This document shows, in pieces, positions 6,439 to 14,406 of a stretch of DNA of 24,408 nucleotides; the stretch's first letter is position 1, and every line of letters starts with the position of its first letter. The position numbers and the translations under genes are program-made. The notes beneath the pieces are model-generated. The model made no database searches. It was not told the origin of the DNA and worked only from the letters and a program-made list of their open reading frames with translations. Origin of the DNA: an uncultured Sediminibacterium sp. (GTDB lineage: Bacteria; Bacteroidota; Bacteroidia; Chitinophagales; Chitinophagaceae); contig NZ_CAMLMJ010000037.1 of the NCBI RefSeq assembly GCF_946481145.1, positions 1 through 24,408 of the forward strand, in the 5' to 3' direction.

Positions 6439-7230
6439 TTAATGTGTATTTGATTCAGATGATTCTTCAGGTAACCTCGGGTGTCTTAGTTCCACTGGTT
6501 TACGATGTGCTTTTCGCATGCGCATATTCAGCAGTTCTACAATAAAAGAAAATGCCATGGCGAAATACACATAATTCTTCAAGTGTAATTGATGTGCATT
6601 TACACTATCCCAACCCTCTACAATTAATACAAAACCAATCATCACCAGAAAGGAGAGCGCCAGCATTTTTAGTGTAGGGTGTTTATGGATAAAATGAGCA
6701 ATATTGGCACTGAACAAAAACATCACCACCATAGCAACTACCACTGCGGCGATCATAATCTCAATATGCTTTGCTGTACCTCCGGCAGTAATGATACTGT
6801 CGAAACTGAACACCATATCAATCAGCATAATCTGAAATATAGCATTCCCAAAACCTAGTCGTTTACTGGTAATTCCATGCTCCTCTTCTGCTTCGCCTTC
6901 CAATTTATGGTGTATTTCACGAACCGTTTTATAAAGCAGGAAAAGTCCACCTGCCAGCATTACAAGACTGGCAAGATCGAAATCTTTGCCCATTGCGCTG
7001 ATCACTGGTTTGCCTTTTTGTGAAAGAAGCCATCCTAAACCAAATAATAAAATGATACGGGTAATCATTCCCATAACCATCCACAATACACGGGCTTTCT
7101 TCTGGTGCCTTTTTTCCATACGGTTCATGATGATGCTCACGAAGATTACATTATCAATTCCCAAAACAATTTCAAGTACTACCAGGATAAAAAAACTGAT
7201 AAGACTTTCAGAAGTAAATAAGTGTTCCAT
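6439..7230 (-). CDS. TerC-family integral membrane protein
   Basis: A 263-aa polytopic membrane protein of the TerC/Alx/YgjT group. The two family hallmarks are present: EIVLGIDNVIFVS near the N-terminus and DMVFSFDSIITAGG near the middle. Each has an acidic residue inside a membrane helix, thought to bind the metal. About seven hydrophobic segments are visible, with basic loops (MEKRHQKKAR) and a charged C-terminal tail (RMRKAHRKPVELRHPRLPEE). Members studied elsewhere export Mn2+ or take part in metal loading of secreted proteins, and others are linked to tellurite resistance; the substrate here is not proven. No ter resistance genes are nearby. It starts nine bases after the pyrD stop codon, so the two probably share a transcript. 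Confidence 0.9.
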   Translation of the reverse strand: MEHLFTSESLISFFILVVLEIVLGIDNVIFVSIIMNRMEKRHQKKARVLWMVMGMITRIILLFGLGWLLSQKGKPVISAMGKDFDLASLVMLAGGLFLLYKTVREIHHKLEGEAEEEHGITSKRLGFGNAIFQIMLIDMVFSFDSIITAGGTAKHIEIMIAAVVVAMVVMFLFSANIAHFIHKHPTLKMLALSFLVMIGFVLIVEGWDSVNAHQLHLKNYVYFAMAFSFIVELLNMRMRKAHRKPVELRHPRLPEESSESNTH

Positions 7231-7239
7231 TTTGTGTAC

Positions 7240-8280
7240 TTAAACTTGTGATATGTGTTTACAAATATTTTTTACAATCGACGGTCCTTCATAAATAAAA
7301 CCCGTCCAAACTTGAATAAGCGTAGCACCAGCAGCTAATTTTTCCGCCGCATCAGCACCAGTAAAAATACCCCCGCTGGCAATGATGGGAATTTTTCCAT
7401 CCGTGCCTTTTGAAAGATATTGTACAACTTCTGTTGACCTTTGTTTTACCGGTTTACCGCTCAAGCCCCCAGCGCCAATTGCTGAAATTTTTGCTGCAGG
7501 AGTAAGCAAACTTTCACGGCTGATGGTGGTATTAGTGGCAACAAGTCCATCCAGTTGAACTTCAAATGAAAGTGCAATAATATCATCCAACTGCTCCTGT
7601 GTAAGGTCTGGTGCAATTTTCAGCAAAATAGGTTTGGGCTTAGCTTTAGACTGATTGCTGTTTTGGAGAACAGAAAAAATTTGTTTGAGAGAATCTTTTT
7701 CCTGTAGAGCCCTCAACCCTGGTGTATTTGGAGAACTAACGTTCACAACAAAATAATCTACAAAATCGAAAAGGGTCTCAAAACAAATGCTGTAATCTTT
7801 CCAGGCATCTTCATTAGCAGTCACTTTATTTTTACCAATATTCCCCCCCACAATTAACTTCGAACCCTGGTCTTTTCGGGTGGCAAGTCTTGCAGCAACT
7901 GCCTTTACGCCATTGTTATTAAATCCCATCCTGTTAATCAAAGCCTTATCAGCCGGTAACCTGAATAATCGGGGTTGCTCATTTCCTGGTTGCGGTAATG
8001 GGGTTACGGTTCCTATTTCCACAAACCCAAACCCAAGGGCCTCAAGCTCATTCAGGTAAACTGCATTTTTGTCGAAACCAGCCCCTAAACCAACCGGGTT
8101 CGAAAAACGGAGCCCAAAGACTTCTTTCTCCAGATCAGTTTTATGATAAGCAAAACGGCTGCTAATCAATTTTTTAACTGGTGAAAAAGCAGCGACAGAA
8201 CGCATCAGGTCCATCGAAAAATAGTGCACATCTTCCGGAGGAAAACAAAAAAGCAGTTGTCTGATAAGGGGGTAAATCAT
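7240..8280 (-). CDS. pyrD: Dihydroorotate dehydrogenase (quinone), class 2
   Basis: A 346-aa enzyme that oxidises dihydroorotate to orotate with FMN and passes electrons to the membrane quinone, the fourth step of pyrimidine synthesis. The amphipathic N-terminal segment (MIYPLIRQLLFCFPPEDVHY) is the membrane-contact element of class 2. Conserved FMN/substrate motifs follow: NPVGLGAGFDKN, EIGTVTPLPQPGN, RMGFNNNG, NVSSPNTPGLR (residues 180-190, holding the class 2 catalytic Ser), ATNTTISR, GAGGLSGKP and ASGGIFTGADA. The frame is open to 8325, but the ATG at 8280 fits the family's normal start. It is transcribed divergently from the thiolase and followed by the TerC gene. Confidence 0.96.
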   Translation of the reverse strand: MIYPLIRQLLFCFPPEDVHYFSMDLMRSVAAFSPVKKLISSRFAYHKTDLEKEVFGLRFSNPVGLGAGFDKNAVYLNELEALGFGFVEIGTVTPLPQPGNEQPRLFRLPADKALINRMGFNNNGVKAVAARLATRKDQGSKLIVGGNIGKNKVTANEDAWKDYSICFETLFDFVDYFVVNVSSPNTPGLRALQEKDSLKQIFSVLQNSNQSKAKPKPILLKIAPDLTQEQLDDIIALSFEVQLDGLVATNTTISRESLLTPAAKISAIGAGGLSGKPVKQRSTEVVQYLSKGTDGKIPIIASGGIFTGADAAEKLAAGATLIQVWTGFIYEGPSIVKNICKHISQV

Positions 8281-8287
8281 GGTGTTG

Positions 8288-8295
8288 CGAAGATA
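8288..8295 (-). promoter_or_regulatory. Putative -7 box for pyrD
   Basis: On the minus strand TATCTTCG (8295-8288) resembles TAnnTTTG with one mismatch and ends seven bases before the pyrD ATG. The leader would be very short. No clear -33 TTG is visible. Confidence 0.35.
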
Positions 8296-8384
8296 AGGTG
8301 CATTTATATACCCGAATAAACCCACTGTACCATAACCAATGCGTTAAATTTGGTTGCATAAACAACTTTTTTTAAAAAAAACCT

Positions 8385-8392
8385 TACATTTG
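8385..8392 (+). promoter_or_regulatory. Putative -7 box for thiolase
   Basis: TACATTTG matches TAnnTTTG exactly and ends 18 bases before the thiolase ATG, giving a leader of about 10-13 nt. The spacer upstream is A/T-rich (a T-run and then an A-run), without a clear -33 TTG at the usual distance. The position also argues that the upstream in-frame ATG at 8354 is not the start. Confidence 0.5.
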
Positions 8393-8410
8393 ATAGGAAA
8401 AATCAAGTTT

Positions 8411-9586
8411 ATGCAGGAAGCATATATTGTTGCAGGATATAGAACAGCAGTAACAAAAAGCAAACGTGGCGGGTTTCGTTTTTTTCGTCCCGATGACCTT
8501 GCTGTTGAAGTGATCAAAGGATTGATGGCCAGTGTGCCTCAACTCGAAGGTAAAAGGGTAGATGATGTGATCGTTGGAAATGCAGTACCTGAGGCAGAAC
8601 AGGGTTTACAATTCGGAAGAATTATATCAGCGCGTGCACTCGGCATTGATGTGGCAGGTTTTACCATAAACAGGTATTGTGCCAGTGGACTGGAGAGTAT
8701 TGCGCTTGCGACAGCAAAAATACGCACAGGCATGGCCGACTGTATTATTGCAGGAGGAACAGAAAGTATGAGCCTGGTGCCAACCGCAGGTTGGAAAACG
8801 GTTCCGGCCTATTCTATAGCGAAGGAAGAACCTGACTATTACCTTAGTATGGGACTTACCGCTGAAGCAGTAGCCAAAGAGTTTAATGTAAGTCGTGAAG
8901 ACCAGGATCAATTCGCTTTTCAATCGCATCAAAAAGCAATGAAAGCAATTGAAAATGGTTATTTCAAACCGGGAATACTTCCTATTACGGTTGAAGAAAC
9001 TTACCTGAATGAAAAAGGTAAAAAAGCTGTTCGCAGTTATGTTGTAGATACTGATGAAGGCGTTAGGGCTGATACAAATATTGAAGCATTGGCAAAATTG
9101 AAACCTGCATTTGCCCTTGGTGGATCAGTAACCGCAGGTAACTCTTCTCAAACAAGTGATGGAGCTGCATTTGTAATAGTAATGAGTGAAAAAATGGTGG
9201 TTGAACTTGGCTTAAAACCCATTGGCCGATTGGTAAATTGTGCATCAGCAGGTGTACATCCGCGTATAATGGGAATTGGTCCGGTAGCAGCAATTCCAAA
9301 AGTGTTGAAGCAGGCATCCATGAGTTTAAATGATATAGACCTCATAGAATTAAATGAAGCATTTGCTTCACAATCGCTGGCAGTAATTCGTGAACTTGGT
9401 TTAAACCCTGATATCGTAAACATTAATGGCGGGGCCATTGCATTAGGTCATCCATTGGGTTGTACGGGTTGTAAATTAACCGTTCAATTATTAAGCGACA
9501 TGAATCGACTCAATAAAAAATATGGGATGGTAACAGCCTGTGTGGGTGGCGGACAAGGTATTGCGGGTATTATTGAACGGATGTAA
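8411..9586 (+). CDS. Acetyl-CoA acyltransferase (thiolase)
   Basis: A 391-aa thiolase-superfamily enzyme that cleaves 3-ketoacyl-CoA with CoA to acetyl-CoA and a shortened acyl-CoA, or runs in reverse to form acetoacetyl-CoA. The nucleophile Cys90 lies in NRYCASGLES. ELNEAFASQ, NGGAIALGHPLGCTGC (with the active-site His) and ACVGGGQGIA (with the acid/base Cys) complete the active site. The N-terminal MQEAYIVAGYRTAV is the usual start, so the 19 extra residues possible from 8354 are not used. The GGFRFFRPDDLA stretch near residue 20 is more typical of FadA-like degradative thiolases than of biosynthetic PhaA, but that distinction is uncertain. It stands alone here; the acyl-CoA dehydrogenase at 2389 may act in the same pathway. 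It carries no copy of the TetR-type palindrome. Confidence 0.94.
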   Translation: MQEAYIVAGYRTAVTKSKRGGFRFFRPDDLAVEVIKGLMASVPQLEGKRVDDVIVGNAVPEAEQGLQFGRIISARALGIDVAGFTINRYCASGLESIALATAKIRTGMADCIIAGGTESMSLVPTAGWKTVPAYSIAKEEPDYYLSMGLTAEAVAKEFNVSREDQDQFAFQSHQKAMKAIENGYFKPGILPITVEETYLNEKGKKAVRSYVVDTDEGVRADTNIEALAKLKPAFALGGSVTAGNSSQTSDGAAFVIVMSEKMVVELGLKPIGRLVNCASAGVHPRIMGIGPVAAIPKVLKQASMSLNDIDLIELNEAFASQSLAVIRELGLNPDIVNINGGAIALGHPLGCTGCKLTVQLLSDMNRLNKKYGMVTACVGGGQGIAGIIERM

Positions 9587-9612
9587 GAGAATGGCTTTCG
9601 GATAATTTGCCA

Positions 9613-9655
9613 CAAGCTGTAAGCCGCAAGCTACAAGCCTTGATGGGTGCTTATT
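9613..9655 (-). repeat. Heptamer repeat with conserved flank, inverted copy
   Basis: The plus strand reads CAAGCTG, TAAGCCG, CAAGCTA, CAAGCCT in exact 7-base phase, the reverse complement of the AGCTTGC-type units at 8-39 and 12545-12576. The adjoining stretch 9634-9655 is a perfect 22-base reverse complement of 12529-12550. So the whole element is shared, not just the simple repeat. Confidence 0.75.
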
Positions 9656-9758
9656 TTAGACCTTTTGCTTTTAATGGAATTAGAGAGGGGGATAAAATAT
9701 AAAGTCAGTTGCTAAAAGAAATATTTGGTTGCCGTAAATGCACTATCTGCTATTAATA

Positions 9759-9826
9759 GAACACGGATTTTCATGATCTTCAAGATCAATCATGATAAAT
9801 CCTGAAGATCATGAAGATCTGTGTTC
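9759..9826. repeat. Long imperfect inverted repeat with GATCTTCAT-like units
   Basis: Positions 9759-9782 pair with 9803-9826 over 24 bases with two mismatches (both can wobble-pair in RNA), around a 20-base loop. The arms are built from about 9-base units such as GATCTTCAA and GATCATGAA. No T-tract follows on either strand, so this is not a typical intrinsic terminator, though it may form the 3' end structure of the thiolase mRNA. Confidence 0.7.
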
Positions 9827-9890
9827 CATCATACGCAATTTATAGTTCAGGGTTAAAAGTCCTCGGACAGCAATGGCTATGATCCAATAA

Positions 9891-10607
9891 CTATTTACTT
9901 CCTTCAACAAATTCAGCCCGGCCATTCACAAAACCCTTTCTTTCACGAAATAGTCCGGATAGGTTACTGGCATTCCTGTTGGCCATTGCGGCAATGTCTT
10001 TTTTATTGGCTTCATAACCGGGCCCTCTGGCAAGTAGTCCGCTAAAAACTGATCGTTTTGAGTGATGTCTGCTAGCCATAATTCTTTTGCGGTATAACTG
10101 GTCGCCCTGAATAACGGTGATGTCTGTATTGAAGAATACTGAATAATAGGCAGTTTTATCGGTGCCACCATTGTCATTTTTGGTGCGTACCACTTCATCC
10201 TGCGAAAAACCTCCTTCATAATTTTGAATCAATATGAAAATATTTGCCTGATACTTCGTAGCTAGTTTTAATCTTACTCTATCATCATTTTGCAGTAAGC
10301 GGCTTTTTTCATCATCGGTTAATATGGTGTCTCTGAAAACGGTTACCTGTAGATCTTTTTTCAGCACATCAGGCAGATTAGAGAAGTATGCATTTTTAAT
10401 ACTGGTTACAACCGCTTCTCTTTTCTTTGTAATGGCTAGTCCTGGTGTATAAACATCACCTGCATCAATTAGAACAATCGATTTTGAAAAATCGCTAATG
10501 GGAATCTCTGGCGGTATCGTTTTGTGGGTGAATGACAAACTTTTACATCCCGTTGTGCCAGAACCTATGAATAGTATGGTTGCCAGGATTAGAGAACTGA
10601 TTTTCAT
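9891..10607 (-). CDS. Uncharacterised lipoprotein
   Basis: A 238-aa protein with a lipoprotein signal peptide: basic MK, a hydrophobic core (ISSLILATILFIG) and a TTGC lipobox with Cys21 as the lipid-bearing residue. The mature part has KSIVLIDAGDVYTPGLAITKK, a middle YQANIFILIQNYEGGF and a C-terminal Asn/Arg-rich AAMANRNASNLSGLFRERKG. The alternating short strands suggest a small alpha/beta domain, but I recognise no family and no catalytic motif. The frame is open to a TTG at 10622. The ATG at 10607 is chosen because it gives a standard signal peptide and lies just after a TATCTTTG box. It is monocistronic and converges on the thiolase across the repeat-rich gap. Confidence 0.78.
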   Translation of the reverse strand: MKISSLILATILFIGSGTTGCKSLSFTHKTIPPEIPISDFSKSIVLIDAGDVYTPGLAITKKREAVVTSIKNAYFSNLPDVLKKDLQVTVFRDTILTDDEKSRLLQNDDRVRLKLATKYQANIFILIQNYEGGFSQDEVVRTKNDNGGTDKTAYYSVFFNTDITVIQGDQLYRKRIMASRHHSKRSVFSGLLARGPGYEANKKDIAAMANRNASNLSGLFRERKGFVNGRAEFVEGSK

Positions 10608-10624
10608 GAATTTTAATTTCAACG

Positions 10625-10632
10625 CAAAGATA
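10625..10632 (-). promoter_or_regulatory. Putative -7 box for the lipoprotein gene
   Basis: On the minus strand TATCTTTG (10632-10625) matches TAnnTTTG exactly and ends 17 bases before the ATG at 10607. No clear -33 element is seen. It supports the ATG over the upstream TTG start. Confidence 0.5.
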
Positions 10633-10803
10633 TTCAGCTACATACGTGCGAATGGGTGATTTATATGTGATGAACAGTTTTTAAGATAAATGGCTATTAG
10701 CGAGGATTATTGCACATAAACTGATTAAAAGCAACCCATACCCTGACCAATGTCATTTTTTTCGCGCACGGTTCTTGATAGTTTTACTACATAAACATGT
10801 GAT

Positions 10804-11637
10804 ATGAAAAAGATACTCGTTCCCACTGATTTCTCTGCAACCGCAAAGAATGCGGCATTGTATGCTTTTAAGCTGGCAGACCAGTTAAAAGCAACGGAAG
10901 TTATACTTTACCATGCTTATGCCGCACCAGTTAATATTGATCCAATGGTGCCAACAGTGGTTATGCCAGATATAGATACCCTGAAAGAGAGCAGTGAAGT
11001 TGCTTTGCAGAAGTTTAAATCTGTTGTTTGTCCTTTCTGTACCCCTGAAATTAAAGTATCTACTTTGGCGCGATATGATTATCTCGGTAAAGGATTAGAT
11101 GAAATATGTGCCGATACAGGAGCAAGTCTGATAGTAATGGGTGTAACAGGAGCTTCTATGCTTGAAGAAAAACTTATTGGATCAAATGCATTGAGTGTAG
11201 CTAAAAATGGAACAGTGCCTGTTATTATCGTGCCTCCCAAAGCCGTATTTACTAAAATAGAAGAAGTAATGCTGGCCTGTGATTTTAATAAAGTGGTGGA
11301 AACAACACCTGTTGCGCCTATTAAAGAAATACTGGATGCTACATCTGCCAAACTCTACGTATTACATGTAGACCATGAAAACAGAAGCTGGTCTGCAGAT
11401 ACTCCTTTTGAAAGCTTGATGTTAGATACCTTACTGCAGGGATATAATCCACAATATCAGTTTGAAAACAACAATAATTTTGTGGAAGCAGTAAATATTG
11501 TGGCGCAAGAAAAAATGGTAGACCTTATTATTACCATTCCAAAGAAACACGGTTTATTTGAAGGGTTATTTCATTCAAGTGCAACAAAGCGATTGGCCTA
11601 CCATAGCCATGTACCGATTATGGTGATTCATGAATAA
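10804..11637 (+). CDS. Universal stress protein, two tandem USP domains
   Basis: A 277-aa cytoplasmic protein with two UspA-like domains. The first (residues 1-145) begins MKKILVPTDFSATAKNAALY and holds the ATP-binding pattern G-x2-G-x9-G-S exactly (G113, G116, G126, S127) before VPVIIVPP. The second (about 153-277) begins EEVMLACDFNKV and ends in a weaker version (HGLFEGLFHSSATKRLAYHS) before VPIMVIHE. The glycine spacing there is degenerate, so only the first domain probably binds ATP. Bacteroidota often carry such tandem proteins. Their role is usually inferred from stress or starvation induction, and the partner is not known. It is a single gene with a terminator that reaches into the converging hydrolase gene. 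Confidence 0.9.
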   Translation: MKKILVPTDFSATAKNAALYAFKLADQLKATEVILYHAYAAPVNIDPMVPTVVMPDIDTLKESSEVALQKFKSVVCPFCTPEIKVSTLARYDYLGKGLDEICADTGASLIVMGVTGASMLEEKLIGSNALSVAKNGTVPVIIVPPKAVFTKIEEVMLACDFNKVVETTPVAPIKEILDATSAKLYVLHVDHENRSWSADTPFESLMLDTLLQGYNPQYQFENNNNFVEAVNIVAQEKMVDLIITIPKKHGLFEGLFHSSATKRLAYHSHVPIMVIHE

Positions 11638-11723
11638 AATTTGGTATCAGCTCATTGCAAAATGAGTGACTATAATGATCATCTGTGAGAAAAGGTGGTG
11701 TATTTTGTTTAACATGATTATCG

Positions 11724-11760
11724 GGTTGGGGTTTAATGATAAAATTAACCCAACCTTTTT
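11724..11760 (+). terminator. Terminator after the universal stress protein, overlapping the converging gene
   Basis: GGTTGGG (11724-11730) pairs with CCCAACC (11749-11755). The stem is extended by TTAAT against ATTAA after a two-base bulge, and TTTTT follows (11756-11760). The 3' arm and T-tract lie inside the last codons of the minus-strand hydrolase, whose TAA is at 11745-11747. Confidence 0.65.
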
Positions 11761-12272
11761 AATATTTCCAATCCTTCGTCCCAGTTGGTATAACCAGATG
11801 CAACATTTATATGTCCTGCATCACCCAGGTTGATAAAACCGCTACCCCAGCTATTGGCAAAGAATTGAGCTCTTTCCAGACTAACCCAGTTGTCATTTGC
11901 GCTGGCTACAACAATGGTGGGAAATGGTAATTTATTAAGTGGTATCGGTGCAAATCCTGTTGCAGGGAAGGTGTACTGTGGCGCTTCCAAATCACTTGGT
12001 GCAACCAGTAATGCTCCTTTTATTTGTCTTTTATATTTTTCAAACCAATGTGCAATAGTAGCACAACCGAGACTATGTGCAATTAATACAACATTGGATA
12101 TGTCGAAATTTTTTAGTGTATCATCAATGGTTTTTATCCAGTCTTCACAATGTGGGGAGTCCCAGTTATCCTGTTCTATCCTGGAAAAATTATCTCCAAA
12201 TCTTTCGAAATAACTCTGCCAATGTTCCTGACCAGAATTACCTAAGCCAGGAACGATGAAATAAGTGGTCAT
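11745..12272 (-). CDS. RBBP9/YdeN-type serine hydrolase
   Basis: A 175-aa alpha/beta hydrolase, the compact size usual for the RBBP9 family. It opens with the strand and oxyanion region MTTYFIVPGLGNSGQEHWQS. The nucleophile elbow is AHSLGC (Ser67), the acid is Asp127 in SANDNWVS and the base is His154 in DAGHINVASG, so the triad is complete. The DNWDSPHCEDWI segment is also typical. Family members are small cytoplasmic esterases of mostly unknown physiological substrate. The gene has no partner in an operon and converges on the universal stress protein gene, whose terminator covers its last codons. Confidence 0.9.
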   Translation of the reverse strand: MTTYFIVPGLGNSGQEHWQSYFERFGDNFSRIEQDNWDSPHCEDWIKTIDDTLKNFDISNVVLIAHSLGCATIAHWFEKYKRQIKGALLVAPSDLEAPQYTFPATGFAPIPLNKLPFPTIVVASANDNWVSLERAQFFANSWGSGFINLGDAGHINVASGYTNWDEGLEILKRLG

Positions 12273-12606
12273 TGCGATTAGGTATGTTTGTTTATAAAAT
12301 GATTAATTCGGTTGAATACGCTAACTATATCTAAAAAGCAAGTATGTAAACCGTTCCACTCGCAAAAAAAATCAGTTGAGCCCCACCAGCCACGTGTAAC
12401 AGTTTTTTATATTGAATTCGGGTCTTAAACAATGTATTTAAGGCAAATAAGTATTTCTATTACCGACTAATTATAAATTTCTAATCCGCAGTCCCATACA
12501 TTTATTCCAATAAAAGCAGAAAGCCTATAATAAGCACCCATCAAGGCTTGCAGCTTGCAGCCTGCAGCTTGAAGCCATAATTCCAGACCGCAATGATTAT
12601 AAACGA
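12273..12606. other. Non-coding region with a heptamer repeat near its left-reading genes
   Basis: These 334 bases separate two minus-strand genes and contain no credible gene. The part from 12273 to about 12520 is A/T-rich without a structure I can support. The part 12529-12576 is the repeat described separately. No clear terminator for nadE or strong -7 box for the hydrolase is visible. Confidence 0.6.
12529..12576 (+). repeat. Heptamer repeat with conserved flank
   Basis: A 22-base segment (12529-12550) is the exact reverse complement of 9634-9655. It runs into units GGCTTGC, AGCTTGC, AGCCTGC, AGCTTGA, AGCC in strict 7-base phase (12545-12576). Over about 46 bases the two copies differ at roughly six positions. 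The copy at the start of the window has the same order (CCATCAA, units, AGCC, then a GCAATG-containing tail). Confidence 0.8.
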
Positions 12607-14289
12607 TTAATTAAGGTATTTACCTACAATCGGCACCCTTCTACCAACCCCAAATGCTTTGGGTGAAATTCGGATGATTGGACAAAACTGGTTGCGTTTA
12701 TATTCATTGTTGTTTACCATCTTTAGTGTTCTGTCTACCAGTGCAGCTTCATATCCCATTGATTTAATCTCACCAGGTCCCATTCTTTTTTCTATATACT
12801 GATAGAGTACCTGATCGAGCAGGCTGTAATCAGGTAAACTGTCGCTGTCTTTCTGATTGGGTCTTAATTCGGCACTAGGTGCTTTGGTAATAATATTTTC
12901 CGGAATGATTTCGCTGTTTCTGTTTATGTATTTAGCCAGTTCATACACTTGTAATTTATAACAATCGCCAAGTACGCCGAGTCCACCAGCCATATCGCCA
13001 TACAATGTGCCATAACCAGTAGCAAGTTCACTTTTATTGGAAGTGTTTAAAAGGATATAGCCGAATTTATTAGCAATGGCCATCAATAAGTTGCCTCTTG
13101 ATCTGCTTTGTATATTTTCTTCCGCAAGTGAAAAAGGCAAGCCATTAAACACGGGTTCGAGGGTTTTTGTAAAGGCATTGTATACATCATCAATCCGGAT
13201 GATGTCGTAAGGATTACCCAGATTCTTACTAAGTGCTACTGCATCATTAACAGAATGGTCGGTTGAGTAAGGCGATGGCATCAATATAGCTCTTACATTC
13301 TCAGCGCCAAGTGCATCACAGGCAAGGGCCAATGTAACAGCCGAATCAATTCCTCCGGAAGAACCCAGTATGGCTTTGGTAAAACCCATTTTAGAAAAAT
13401 AATCACGAATGCCTAAAGTAAGTGCATCATATACCTGATGTATATTCAATGCAGGTTCCAGTGTAGCGGGATTCAATTCTTTATCTGGTACCCTGCTGGC
13501 AGGTTCGAGAATCGGTGCATTAATGCTACCATCTTCATTAAGTTCAATGGTTACCATGGCTTCTTCAAACATGGGTAAAGCAGCACAAAGATTTGCGTCT
13601 TTATCAAATACAAGGGATGCGCCATCGAACACAATTTCTGTTTGACTTCCTACTGCATTGCAATAGAACATGGGTAATTTGTATTTCTGAACATTGGCCT
13701 TGATCACAGATTTCCTGTCTTCATCATGGGTGTAATCAAATGGGGAGGCGCTGATATTAAGCATTATATCTGGCGACTGTTCCATTAACTGATCCATCGG
13801 ACAAATGCGGTATAAAGGGTTGTCGCCCATGTTCCAGATGTCTTCACAAATGGTGATGGCCAGTTTTTTTCCTTTGAAAGGAACTATTTTCCATTCATAA
13901 GCTGGTTCGAAGTAACGGTATTCATCGAACACATCATAGGTAGGTAAAAGTGTTTTATGAATCTCGGCTTTCACTTCTTTTTCATATAAAAAGAAAGCCG
14001 CATTAAAAAGATCTTTCCCTTTCAGGATACTGTTACGGGCCGGAGAGCCAATCAGTACGCCAATGGTGTCTGCGTGTTCACGGATCTGATCAATTGCATC
14101 ATAACATTTATTGATAAAATCGTTGAATTCTACAAAATCCCTGGCAGGATAACCACATATGCTCATTTCGCTGAACATTACCAGATCTGCCCCTTCAGCT
14201 TTCGCTGCTTTAATTGCATCAATTATGCGGGAGGTGTTCAACTCGAAATTTCCGATATGATAATTCTGTTGTGCAATGCTAATCTTCAT
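12607..14289 (-). CDS. nadE: Glutamine-dependent NAD+ synthetase
   Basis: A 560-aa two-domain enzyme that turns deamido-NAD+ into NAD+ using ATP and ammonia released from glutamine. Residues 1 to about 270 form the nitrilase-like glutaminase domain, with the triad Glu41 (MFSEMSICGYP), Lys112 (HKTLLPTYDVFDEYRYF) and Cys148 (AITICEDIWN). The C-terminal synthetase domain has the ATP pyrophosphatase loop SGGIDS (311-316), SRGNLLMAIANKFG, NTSNKSELATGYGTLYGDMAG and PSAELRPNQKDSDSLPDY. All key residues are present, and the length suits the fused bacterial form. It is divergent from gldB, with 117 bases between the starts. Confidence 0.96.
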   Translation of the reverse strand: MKISIAQQNYHIGNFELNTSRIIDAIKAAKAEGADLVMFSEMSICGYPARDFVEFNDFINKCYDAIDQIREHADTIGVLIGSPARNSILKGKDLFNAAFFLYEKEVKAEIHKTLLPTYDVFDEYRYFEPAYEWKIVPFKGKKLAITICEDIWNMGDNPLYRICPMDQLMEQSPDIMLNISASPFDYTHDEDRKSVIKANVQKYKLPMFYCNAVGSQTEIVFDGASLVFDKDANLCAALPMFEEAMVTIELNEDGSINAPILEPASRVPDKELNPATLEPALNIHQVYDALTLGIRDYFSKMGFTKAILGSSGGIDSAVTLALACDALGAENVRAILMPSPYSTDHSVNDAVALSKNLGNPYDIIRIDDVYNAFTKTLEPVFNGLPFSLAEENIQSRSRGNLLMAIANKFGYILLNTSNKSELATGYGTLYGDMAGGLGVLGDCYKLQVYELAKYINRNSEIIPENIITKAPSAELRPNQKDSDSLPDYSLLDQVLYQYIEKRMGPGEIKSMGYEAALVDRTLKMVNNNEYKRNQFCPIIRISPKAFGVGRRVPIVGKYLN

Positions 14290-14317
14290 ACAATTACCTG
14301 TTAATTGAGCTCAGGTA

Positions 14318-14325
14318 CAAAGTTC
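14318..14325 (-). promoter_or_regulatory. Putative -7 box for nadE
   Basis: On the minus strand GAACTTTG (14325-14318) shares the AnCTTTG core of the other boxes in this window and lies 28 bases before the nadE ATG. A TTG sits 22 bases upstream of it. One mismatch and a long spacer make this tentative. Confidence 0.35.
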
Positions 14326-14360
14326 CGTAACTTTTGCATAGGTTTTACAAGGTTCTTTGA

Positions 14361-14390
14361 TTTGATCAAGCCCATTTATCAGCATCTTTG
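14361..14390 (+). promoter_or_regulatory. Putative promoter for gldB
   Basis: TTTG (14361-14364), an 18-base spacer and CATCTTTG (14383-14390) fit the Bacteroidota -33/-7 pattern with one mismatch in the -7 box. The box ends 16 bases before the lipoprotein ATG at 14407. This supports that start over the in-frame upstream extension to 14305. Confidence 0.5.
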
Positions 14391-14406
14391 CACAAACCGG
14401 ATAATT

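Larger units (their letters stand above)
9587..9890. other. Repeat-rich non-coding region between converging genes
   Basis: These 304 bases hold no credible gene. They contain a heptamer block (9613-9640), a 22-base stretch shared with the region near 12529 (9634-9655), a long imperfect inverted repeat (9759-9826) and GGACAGCAATGGCT (9865-9878), also seen at 50-63. No convincing T-tract terminator for the thiolase is visible. Confidence 0.7.

Noticed and set aside
6439..7230. Tellurite-resistance locus
   Set aside because: Only a TerC-family gene is present, linked to pyrD, without terA, terB, terD or terE. A metal-export role is more likely.
8354..8410. N-terminal extension of the thiolase by 19 residues
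   Set aside because: The extension is not conserved-looking, and a TACATTTG -7 box at 8385-8392 lies inside it. The normal thiolase N-terminus begins at 8411.
9613..12576. Composite transposon bounded by the inverted repeat copies
   Set aside because: No transposase, recombinase or target duplication is visible, and the enclosed genes have ordinary chromosomal character. It is reported only as a repeat pair.
14305..14406. N-terminal extension of the GldB-like protein
   Set aside because: It would bury the lipoprotein signal at residue 35 and include the promoter match at 14361-14390.
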